DNA from: Desulfobulbaceae bacterium
GTDB taxonomy: Bacteria > Desulfobacterota > Desulfobulbia > Desulfobulbales > Desulfocapsaceae
Assembly (NCBI GenBank): GCA_031287565.1
Contig: JAITSS010000012.1
Location: 1-34,876 of the forward strand
DNA length: 34,876 nucleotides
Reading direction: 5' to 3'
How positions within the stretch are numbered: position 1 is the first letter of the stretch; every line of letters begins with the position of its first letter. The translations under genes were made by a program, and so were the position numbers. The notes beneath the pieces are model-generated. The model did no database searches and was not told the DNA's origin. It worked only from the letters and a program-made list of their open reading frames with translations. Of this stretch, positions 1 to 6,502 are shown in pieces.

Positions 1-86
1 CTTGTCTGGTATATTTATAGGGATGTCATTCGTCCAAATTTAGTACAATTTCTTAAAAATACAAGCCTTTTTTTCGTAATATCAAT

Positions 87-791
87 TCAGTACCTAAAAG
101 ATATGTAGATACCTTTGGCGCTGATCAGGCGCATGTCCAGTTGATAGGCGGCGGCGTCCGTGGTGGCCTGTAGCGATATGCGTCCTGGGCTTATCCGGTC
201 CGCCGTCGCGCAGTCTTCGGCCCGCGCCTCTCTGGTTTGACGCCCGTTGAGATAGGCGCGGATTGTCCAGCAATTATCCTGCCCGACAGAAACATCGGTG
301 ATCACATTGTGGTCGCGCCAACGATACACCCTTTCCCCAGCCCGCCAACCACAGCGCGGCGCGCCGTCCGGCTGGTTGAAAAGCAGGCGCAGGTCGGCCA
401 GGAGACCTGCGGCAAAACTCGGTTTATCCAGGGGCGGCAGAGCGCGTTCGACCCTGGCCGCCTGACCGGGCCAGGCCCGCGCCGCAAAGATGGTCAGACC
501 TTCAAGCGTGGTTAAGGCGCAGCGTAATTCCCCGTTTTGCCGCGAAACGACGCCAATGAAACGACCCGCCGCGCCTGACTCGGAACGAAAAACGATTTCG
601 TGGACAAACTGCCAGTTCCCCTGCGGAAAAACAGTTTGACCGATGGCGCAATCGCCGGTGGATAAAAGGATATTTTCATCCACATCCAAGGCGGGCGCGG
701 CGCAGGCGGCCAAGAGAAGCGGCAGAGAGGCCAAAGCCGACAGGAAATGCGCGGCGCGGTGGTTTTTTCGGCTGAAAAGCAGGCTAATCAT
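87..791 (-). CDS. Predicted outer-membrane lipoprotein of unknown function
   Basis: This is a 234-residue protein with a basic N-terminus, a hydrophobic stretch and a lipobox (LAAC, lipid-attachment Cys at residue 30). It should therefore be a lipoprotein. The residue after Cys is Ala rather than Asp, which by the E. coli sorting rule favours the outer membrane. I do not recognise the mature domain. It has several Cys and Trp residues and looks like a compact periplasmic beta-rich fold, but that is inference. Its ATG overlaps the stop of the LolA-like gene in an ATGA junction (788-791), so it is the last gene of the corC-lnt-lolA operon. A lipoprotein coupled to lipoprotein acylation and carrier genes suggests a role in envelope assembly. 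The 86 bases downstream show no clear terminator within the window. Confidence 0.75.
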   Translation of the reverse strand: MISLLFSRKNHRAAHFLSALASLPLLLAACAAPALDVDENILLSTGDCAIGQTVFPQGNWQFVHEIVFRSESGAAGRFIGVVSRQNGELRCALTTLEGLTIFAARAWPGQAARVERALPPLDKPSFAAGLLADLRLLFNQPDGAPRCGWRAGERVYRWRDHNVITDVSVGQDNCWTIRAYLNGRQTREARAEDCATADRISPGRISLQATTDAAAYQLDMRLISAKGIYISFRY

Positions 792-1402
792 GGCGCGGTG
801 AACAGCGCGTCGTCGATTGGTTGGTCGGAGACGATATTTTTGAATCGAATTCGAGTCACGGCGTCGGCGTTTTCGCGGATGTCCACTGCTTCGATCAATT
901 CGCCTTGCCCGGCCAGGCGCAATTCGATGCTTGCTATCACGGCGCGCATTCCTTCTTCTTTGGGCACAAGGCGCACGGTTTGTCCATTGCGAACGGCGGT
1001 GAAGAGCGCCGCATCGCTTTCGACAAACCGGCCCTCCAGCCAGGCGGTCATCTGGGCAAGAATCATTGGTACGGCGTCCAGTCCCACGCCTTTATCCTCG
1101 ATCCACTCACCGTTTTGGCGCGTGAATTTTCTGGCCGCGTCGTTTTGCATAAGCATGACGCTTTGGATGGGCGAGCGGTATTCCCAACGCAGATGATCCG
1201 GCGCGCGAAAGACCAAGCGGCCTTCGGAAACCAGAGGTCGGGCCAGAATTTTCATCTCTTTTTCCTGGATGAAATTGGCGTCAATGCTTTTCGGCCTGGC
1301 TTGGGCCACGAGCGGTGCCAAGCCGATGAGAACAAACAGCGACAGGCCCAAGAGAAAGCATAGGCGAGGCGTCGCGGCGGTAGCGCATGTTGTTGGGAGC
1401 AT
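788..1402 (-). CDS. LolA-like outer-membrane lipoprotein carrier protein
   Basis: A 204-residue periplasmic protein with an N-terminal hydrophobic signal segment ending near AQA. The following region matches the LolA/LolA-like fold: FIQEKEMKILARPLVSEGRL and FRAPDHLRWEYRSP are typical of the first strands, which cup the lipid. LolA shuttles mature lipoproteins from the inner-membrane LolCDE complex to the outer membrane. The frame is open further upstream into lnt, but I take the ATG at 1402 because AGGTGA sits about 7 bases ahead of it and the start lies 5 bases after the lnt stop. It could instead be one of the LolA-like proteins found in glycolipid or polyketide export loci. The lnt neighbour favours the lipoprotein role. 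Confidence 0.8.
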   Translation of the reverse strand: MLPTTCATAATPRLCFLLGLSLFVLIGLAPLVAQARPKSIDANFIQEKEMKILARPLVSEGRLVFRAPDHLRWEYRSPIQSVMLMQNDAARKFTRQNGEWIEDKGVGLDAVPMILAQMTAWLEGRFVESDAALFTAVRNGQTVRLVPKEEGMRAVIASIELRLAGQGELIEAVDIRENADAVTRIRFKNIVSDQPIDDALFTAP

Positions 1403-1407
1403 CTTCG

Positions 1408-3006
1408 TCACCTGGAGTTTCGTCGCCACACCAAGAGCAGCGCAAGCGACGAGCAGAGCAAACAAAGCGGCGCGAATAGATAGCCGCAAAGAACGTATCC
1501 GGTGCGTCCACCGCGCAGGACCGCGTCGCCATTTTCCGCCCATGGGGCGAAAAGCGGCGAAATATCCCGCGCCCGCCCGGACGGGTCGATAAAGGCTGAA
1601 TAGCCGGTGTTGGCCGCCCGAACCAAAGCGCGTCTGGTTTCCACCGCCCGCAAAATCGCCATGGCCAGGCTGTGACGTGGGGCGCTGGAACGGCCATACC
1701 AAGCGTCGTTGGTGAGATTGACCAGGACATTGGCCCCGACATTGACCCAGCGGCGAGCAATGTCAGGAAAAACCGATTCATAACAAATGAGAATACCGAT
1801 ATTCGCCGGAAGCCGGGCGTTTTTATTTGCCAGAAACATCGGCGACTTCACCTGGCCCGCGCTGAATTGCCCAACTGTTTCAACGAGCGGTGCGATGAAG
1901 GGAAGATATTGGCGCAGCGGCACATATTCGCCAAACGGCACCAGGTGCGATTTGAAATAGGTGGCGGCGAAGCCCGCCTCCGGTGTCAAAAGCAAGGCGC
2001 CGTTGTATCGACGCGCGCCGTCTGGCGCCGCCGCGTCCAGCTCGAACCATGGCGCGCCGGTGAGAATGGGCGTATTGCTTTGACCGACGAAGGCGAGCAG
2101 GGTGGGTGTCAGGGGCGAGCGTTGCGGATAAAACGGTAGCGCGGTCTCCGGCCACAGCAGCAAATCCGGCGGATGCTCCGCCGCCGACAACGCGGCGCTC
2201 TGTCGCAAATAGCCATCCAGCGTCGCTTGGCGGTTTTCTGGCGACCACTTGACATCCTGACTTATATTACCCTGAACGACGCCGATGCGTAGCGACGGGT
2301 CGGACGCGGTGTCAAAAAAATAAAAACTAGCGCCGGAATAGAGCAGAACCGCGACCAGAAATGAGGCGAACATCCGTTGCGTTCCTGGAATGGCTCGCGT
2401 AAATCGGGCCTCATCGAATTGCCCCTGCCGCCGTGAATCGCCTGCAAATCGCGGGTTGAAGAATCGCAAATACAGAAACACATTGGTCATGACGATGAGA
2501 AAGGTGATGCCGTGATGACCGAAAAGATCGGCGCTCTGAATGAGCCATGGCGAAAATGCCAGAAAATAGCCGACATCCATCCAGGGAAAACCGGTGAAGA
2601 GCAGGCCGCGCAACCAATCAAGGCCGACCCACAGGGCGGGCGCGACCAAAAGGCATAGGGTCGGACGAGAGCGCGGCAAAAACCAGAAACCGAGCGCAAA
2701 CAGGCCGGTGTAGAGCGCCATGTAGGCGGTTAGCAGCATCAGGAGCGGCGTGGCGATAAACCAAGGCAGGCCGCCGTAGTGTCCAAGAACGAAAACAATC
2801 CAGTAAAGAAGCGCCAGATAGGCGGCGAAACCGCAGAGCCAACCGCTGAAAAAAGCTCGTTTGGCCTTGGTTTGCCGAGCCAGTCCGCAGAGCAAAGGCA
2901 CCAGCATGGCAAGCGACAGGGAGGATAATTCGCCGCCGCCTGGCGACGACAGCCAGATCATGGTCGCGCTGACCACAGGAAGAGCGAACAAAGCGCCGCG
3001 CTTCAC
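1408..3006 (-). CDS. lnt: Apolipoprotein N-acyltransferase
   Basis: A 532-residue inner-membrane enzyme that adds the third acyl chain to the N-terminal Cys of lipoproteins. The first ~230 residues hold several transmembrane helices. The rest is a nitrilase/carbon-nitrogen hydrolase domain facing the periplasm. The catalytic triad is visible: Glu287 in LLLWPETALPF, Lys352 in FKSHLVPFGEY and Cys408 in GILICYESVFP. A last hydrophobic helix closes the protein. Length is close to that of the E. coli enzyme (512). Translation starts at a GTG that overlaps the stop of the CorC-like gene (GTGA, 3003-3006), so the two are coupled. The corC-lnt order is the widely conserved ybeX-lnt arrangement. Function is secure. 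Confidence 0.95.
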   Translation of the reverse strand: MKRGALFALPVVSATMIWLSSPGGGELSSLSLAMLVPLLCGLARQTKAKRAFFSGWLCGFAAYLALLYWIVFVLGHYGGLPWFIATPLLMLLTAYMALYTGLFALGFWFLPRSRPTLCLLVAPALWVGLDWLRGLLFTGFPWMDVGYFLAFSPWLIQSADLFGHHGITFLIVMTNVFLYLRFFNPRFAGDSRRQGQFDEARFTRAIPGTQRMFASFLVAVLLYSGASFYFFDTASDPSLRIGVVQGNISQDVKWSPENRQATLDGYLRQSAALSAAEHPPDLLLWPETALPFYPQRSPLTPTLLAFVGQSNTPILTGAPWFELDAAAPDGARRYNGALLLTPEAGFAATYFKSHLVPFGEYVPLRQYLPFIAPLVETVGQFSAGQVKSPMFLANKNARLPANIGILICYESVFPDIARRWVNVGANVLVNLTNDAWYGRSSAPRHSLAMAILRAVETRRALVRAANTGYSAFIDPSGRARDISPLFAPWAENGDAVLRGGRTGYVLCGYLFAPLCLLCSSLALLLVWRRNSR

Positions 3007-3884
3007 GCTTGCTCTTCCTCGTCTGGCACGCGGACGACGCGCACGGTTTTAATGCGGCGTCGGCTGGCGTTTTTCACCTCAAAAAGCAGGTCGCCAGCTC
3101 GCGCTTTATCGCCAATCCGCCCAAGTCGGCCCAAAAGATGGATAACCAAACCGCCCACCGATTCATAGGGGCCTTCCGGCAAGACCACGGAAAACGCCTC
3201 TTCCACCACCTCATAGCCAAGACGGGCCGGCACCAGTAGCGAGCCGTCCGGCAAATGCTCGACTGGTTCCTCCTCGTCGTCGTATTCATCGCCAATTTCA
3301 CCGAAGATTTCTTCGATGATGTCTTCCATGGTCAGAAGGCCGCGCACTGCGCCGAATTCATCGGTGACAACTGCCATGTGCGCTTTTTTCTGTTGAAATT
3401 CTCTGAGCAAATCGACAATCGGCTTGTTTTCGCCGACCATATGCACCGGCAGTAGATGCTCCTCAAGGTGAAAAGGCTGGTCGCGGCGGCGGGCGCAAAT
3501 TTTTAACAAATCTTTGGCGTGAATAAGGCCGATAATCTGATCGAAGTCGTCACGATAGACCGGCGTCCGCGTGAAGCCGCTGTCGATGACGCGCTCGATC
3601 AGTTCATCCAAGGGAAGGTTGGCCGGGACGCTGAACATATCCACAGCCGGGGTCATGATTTCATCGGCCAGGGTGTTGCGAAAATCGAGAACCGAATTGA
3701 TCATCTTCTCTTCAATCGCGCCAATCAGCCCTTTATCTTCGCCTTCTTCCAGTAATTCCTGGATTTCCAGTTCCAGTTCTTCCTTGGTTTCTGGTTTGCC
3801 GAAGGGTACCAGAGCGGCGAGGCGCGCCAAAAAACCTTTCCGCGGTTCCGGTTCCGGCGCGGGGTCTTCCTTATCGGGATTCAT
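3003..3884 (-). CDS. CorC/HlyC-type CBS-domain protein (cytosolic)
   Basis: A 293-residue soluble protein with a charged Pro/Glu-rich N-terminus, two CBS domains (roughly residues 75-195) and a C-terminal CorC/HlyC transporter-associated domain. Recognisable motifs include ADEIMTPAVDMFSV and TRTPVYRDDFDQIIGLIHAK in the first CBS, AVVTDEFGAVRGLLTMEDIIEEI in segments of the second, and a final EVKNASRRRIKTVRV strand. It lacks the DUF21 membrane domain of full-length CNNM transporters, so it is the short YbeX/CorC type, linked to magnesium homeostasis and ribosome/envelope functions. It is first in the envelope operon and is translationally coupled to lnt. The precise role of this family is unsettled. 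Confidence 0.88.
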   Translation of the reverse strand: MNPDKEDPAPEPEPRKGFLARLAALVPFGKPETKEELELEIQELLEEGEDKGLIGAIEEKMINSVLDFRNTLADEIMTPAVDMFSVPANLPLDELIERVIDSGFTRTPVYRDDFDQIIGLIHAKDLLKICARRRDQPFHLEEHLLPVHMVGENKPIVDLLREFQQKKAHMAVVTDEFGAVRGLLTMEDIIEEIFGEIGDEYDDEEEPVEHLPDGSLLVPARLGYEVVEEAFSVVLPEGPYESVGGLVIHLLGRLGRIGDKARAGDLLFEVKNASRRRIKTVRVVRVPDEEEQA

Positions 3885-3974
3885 GTTCCTGTGCGAGAAA
3901 AAGTTGGATGGTTCCGGAGAAAATCCGGCCTGAAATGCGGGAGCATTTCCGCATGACCTTGGCCAAATCGCCGC

Positions 3975-4009
3975 AAAGACGGGAAATTGTCAAGCTCTTT
4001 CCCGTCTTT
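3975..4009 (-). terminator. Intrinsic terminator after creA
   Basis: A perfect 12-bp inverted repeat (arms 3975-3986 and 3998-4009, core GACGGGAAA/TTTCCCGTC, 11-base loop) begins immediately after the creA stop codon. The A/T ends of the stem supply the U-tract in either direction. It separates creA from the corC-lnt operon. Confidence 0.75.
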
Positions 4010-4480
4010 TCAGTTGCGAAGCGCGATTGCCGCGACGCTGTTTTGCGGCGAGCCGTCAATGATCTTGTTGCTGTATGTAAGATACACTAATGTGTTACGT
4101 TTTTTATCGTAAAAGCGCACCACCTGCACGGTTTTGAAGAAAATCGACGCCGCCTTTCTGAAAACGCGCTCGCCATCGGCCTTGCCGGAACGAATCTCTT
4201 CGGAAAGGGTGATCGGCCCGGTTTGCAGACATTCCAGCGAGGCGTCGGACGTGTCCTCGGCGATGCCCACTGAGCCGGAAATGCCGCCGGTGCGGGCGCG
4301 GCTTAAATAACAGGTCGCTCCGGCGATATCCGGGTCGTCGAAGGCTTCGACGACAACCCGGTCGTTGGCCCCTAATAGTTTGAAGCGCGTGCGCACCGAA
4401 CCGATCTCGTCGGCCTGCGCGTTTGCAGCGACAAAAAGAAATAAGAGACATGAAAACACTACCTTAGCGCTTACAGACAT
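4010..4480 (-). CDS. creA: CreA family periplasmic protein
   Basis: A 156-residue protein with a signal peptide (cleavage likely after ANAQA) followed by the CreA domain. Conserved stretches are EIGSVRTRFKLLG, VVVEAFDDPDIAGATCYLSR, a GG/SG-rich segment, QTGPITL and the tail YSNKIIDGSPQNSVAAI. The biochemical function of CreA is unknown. It is common in Proteobacteria. I chose the ATG at 4480 over an in-frame ATG 15 bases upstream because GGAGGAGGAA (4481-4490) is an excellent ribosome binding site for it and would otherwise be inside the coding region. It is transcribed away from the plus-strand operon at 4631, so promoters must lie in the shared 4491-4630 region. Confidence 0.88.
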   Translation of the reverse strand: MSVSAKVVFSCLLFLFVAANAQADEIGSVRTRFKLLGANDRVVVEAFDDPDIAGATCYLSRARTGGISGSVGIAEDTSDASLECLQTGPITLSEEIRSGKADGERVFRKAASIFFKTVQVVRFYDKKRNTLVYLTYSNKIIDGSPQNSVAAIALRN

Positions 4481-4548
4481 TTCCTCCTCCATCATAATTA
4501 CGGCGCGTTTCGCGAGGCCCTCCGGGCTGGTCGCGTTCCTCGTTACCC

Positions 4549-4577
4549 TTGTTATCGTTTTCTGTTTGTGCGATACT
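4549..4577 (+). promoter_or_regulatory. Putative sigma70 promoter for the 4631-6502 operon
   Basis: TTGTTA (4549-4554) and GATACT (4572-4577) are separated by exactly 17 bases, upstream of the first gene of the plus-strand operon. Both boxes deviate from consensus, so this is a reasoned guess from sequence alone. Confidence 0.45.
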
Positions 4578-4591
4578 TTTTCCGCATTAAC

Positions 4592-4606
4592 GGCGGATAT
4601 TCCGCC
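4592..4606. repeat. Short perfect inverted repeat in 5' leader
   Basis: GGCGGA-TAT-TCCGCC lies just downstream of the predicted -10 box and about 15 bases before the ribosome binding site GGAG (4621-4624). It could be a repressor operator or a leader hairpin. Six-base arms can also arise by chance. Confidence 0.35.
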
Positions 4607-4630
4607 AGTCTAACCAACCTGGAGAATTCT

Positions 4631-5365
4631 ATGCGTTACATCCGGATCATTCTGGCGCTCCTCGCCCTCGCATCCCTCATCACTGTTTTCTATTTGTGGC
4701 CGCGCGCCGAAGCGCCAAAACGCGACGTAGTGGCGACCATCAACGGTTATCAGCTCGAAAAAAGCGAATTGACCGCTTCGCCTGAAGAGGGGGACGGCGA
4801 CCAGCGTCTGGAAGACCTCATCAATTCGGCGATTACCCGCGAGTTGCTCATCCAGGAAGCGCAACGCCAGAAGATAGACAAAGAAGAAGCCTTTCGCAAA
4901 TCGTTGAAGGCTTTTTATGAGCAATCGCTTCTGAAAATACTCATGGATCGCAAATACGCCGCCTTCAACGTCACAACCAGCGATGAGGAAATCGACCGCT
5001 ACCTCTCCTTGTTTGGAAAAATGATTCGTTTCACCCGATTGCCGGTCAGATCTGAGCCTCCTTATAAACCGGTAAGTGATCAGGGGCAGAGCACCGAGGT
5101 GCTGTTCGACGACCTGGCCGATTCGATGAAACCGATGATAGCTGGCCTAAAACCGGGTGAATATGTGATAAAATTCGATACTGGTCATGAGCAGTACGCC
5201 TTGCGTCTCGACGCGGTGACGGCGTCATCGACGACCAGCCAGACCCCCGCCATCCTGCCTCGCGAAATGGCCAAATCAATTATCGAGCAGAGCAAAAAAG
5301 AGCGTCTCATCTCGGAATGGCTCACGGAACTGCGCCAAAACGCCAACATTACCATTCATAACTGA
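4631..5365 (+). CDS. Membrane-anchored SurA/PpiC-like peptidyl-prolyl isomerase-related protein
   Basis: A 244-residue protein with one N-terminal transmembrane helix (about residues 4-23) that anchors a periplasmic region. That region resembles SurA N-terminal chaperone domains: an INGYQLEKSEL segment, the helix LEDLINSAITRELLIQEAQR, and a C-terminal EWLTELRQNANITI typical of PpiC/SurA-type proteins. The middle is short and I do not see a convincing parvulin catalytic core, so it is probably a chaperone-like or degenerate isomerase. The ATG at 4631 is preceded by GGAG at good spacing. An upstream in-frame start at 4568 would put the promoter inside the gene. It is first in a three-gene operon. 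EpsD-like isomerases of polysaccharide loci are an alternative family assignment. Confidence 0.7.
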   Translation: MRYIRIILALLALASLITVFYLWPRAEAPKRDVVATINGYQLEKSELTASPEEGDGDQRLEDLINSAITRELLIQEAQRQKIDKEEAFRKSLKAFYEQSLLKILMDRKYAAFNVTTSDEEIDRYLSLFGKMIRFTRLPVRSEPPYKPVSDQGQSTEVLFDDLADSMKPMIAGLKPGEYVIKFDTGHEQYALRLDAVTASSTTSQTPAILPREMAKSIIEQSKKERLISEWLTELRQNANITIHN

Positions 5366-5370
5366 ACACC

Positions 5371-5970
5371 ATGGAAAAGTACAAACGCCGGACATTTTTC
5401 ATCAAAAAGGATTTACAAGGCAGGCAGGTGTTGGGATTTTTCCTGTTTTTCGCCGGGGGATGCCTGCTCTTCGTCGCTCTGTTTCTGCTGTTTTCCGCCG
5501 ATTCAATGACCATTTCCTATGACAATCATAACCTTCAATTTGGCCAGACGCCGCTGATGCTTCTGAAAGAGGTGCTGGCCTCCAGTTGGATTGTCGTGGT
5601 CATCGGCGGCGGTCTTCTGGTCTATGCGGCGGTGCGCTTCACCCATCGCGTCGCTGGGCCGGTGTTTCGCTTTGAAAAAGCCTTCGACAACATGAACGCC
5701 GGACGTCTCGACGACCGTATTTATCTGCGAGCGAAAGATGAAGGCAAAGAACTGGCCGACAAAATCAACGCATTCAACGACACGCTGTCTGAAACAGTTG
5801 GTGGCATCCGCCGGGGCGCCACCGCCGTTGACGAGTTGCTCAACCAACTGGAGACATCAGTCTTTCCTGAAGGGCAAAACGAAGAAGCTCGCAGTTTATT
5901 GTGGAGCCTGCGTGAGCAAAACCGCAGAATCATCGAATATTGCGCCAAATATACGGTCAAGGATGCGTAG
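5371..5970 (+). CDS. Two-TM HAMP-domain membrane protein without output domain
   Basis: A 199-residue protein with a basic N-terminus, transmembrane helix 1 (about 18-42), a short periplasmic loop, transmembrane helix 2 (about 69-92) and a HAMP-like linker (about 90-145; features AGPVFRFEKAF and a DEG turn, then a second helix ending FNDTLSE). Only a ~50-residue helical tail follows. There is no kinase, methyl-accepting or cyclase output domain, so it may be a signalling adaptor or the sensor half of a split system. The name rests on the HAMP pattern, and the ligand is unknown. It starts 5 bases after the upstream stop and overlaps the next gene by 8 bases. Confidence 0.7.
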   Translation: MEKYKRRTFFIKKDLQGRQVLGFFLFFAGGCLLFVALFLLFSADSMTISYDNHNLQFGQTPLMLLKEVLASSWIVVVIGGGLLVYAAVRFTHRVAGPVFRFEKAFDNMNAGRLDDRIYLRAKDEGKELADKINAFNDTLSETVGGIRRGATAVDELLNQLETSVFPEGQNEEARSLLWSLREQNRRIIEYCAKYTVKDA

Positions 5971-6502
5971 CCTCAGGATATTCGGCCTTGCGGCCCTCTT
6001 GGTATTGGGTTGCTCATTATTGGCACCGGGCGCGTCGGCGTTAGCGGCGCAGAGTCGCTATTTCACGGTCCGCTGGAGTAATCCGGAGCTTTTGCGCGAC
6101 TTCAACGACAATCTGATGATTGGCCGCTTGGGCCGCTTCATCCAGAAAAAAAATATCGTCACCGTCGAAGACGAGGTATACGCCAAGCTGGATGTCATCC
6201 TGGAAAAGGCGCAGCTGGTTTTAGATATGTATCCGCCGAAGATGAAGGTGACGGTGGTGCTTTTGCCGGATAAAAACGCCGTGGCCGCAGTGTATCAGCA
6301 AAAATATGGCAAAGAAGCCAACAACATCGCCTACTATTCACTGTCGGAAAACACCGTGTACGTTTCGGTTGATGATGTGAATCTGCGGGTTATCGCTCAT
6401 GAGTTGGGGCACGCCATTGTCAACCACTATTTCAAAGAACGTCCACCATATCAGATTCATGAACTGATGGCGCAGTTCACCGAAAAGCACATCACCGATT
6501 AA
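5963..6502 (+). CDS. Secreted HELGH zinc metallopeptidase-like protein
   Basis: A 179-residue exported protein. An N-terminal hydrophobic signal (residues 4-28) may be cleaved after an Ala-rich stretch. A Cys at 17 follows VLG, so lipidation cannot be excluded. HELGH at residues 146-150 supplies two zinc ligands and the catalytic Glu, and Glu167 (IHELMAQF) is placed where a gluzincin third ligand would be. I infer a small peptidase of unknown specificity. The ATG at 5963 lies inside the end of the HAMP gene, so translation is probably coupled. Its TAA at the 3' end shares the bases TTAA with the stop of the convergent polymerase gene. Confidence 0.72.
   Translation: MRSLRIFGLAALLVLGCSLLAPGASALAAQSRYFTVRWSNPELLRDFNDNLMIGRLGRFIQKKNIVTVEDEVYAKLDVILEKAQLVLDMYPPKMKVTVVLLPDKNAVAAVYQQKYGKEANNIAYYSLSENTVYVSVDDVNLRVIAHELGHAIVNHYFKERPPYQIHELMAQFTEKHITD

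Noticed and set aside
1402-1702. Longer LolA-like frame starting at 1702
   Set aside because: The extra 100 residues overlap the catalytic lnt C-terminus, and the ATG at 1402 has an AGGTGA site.
6499-6502. Shared TTAA at the convergent ends as a functional overlap
   Set aside because: Two opposite stop codons sharing four bases is common in compact genomes and needs no special role.
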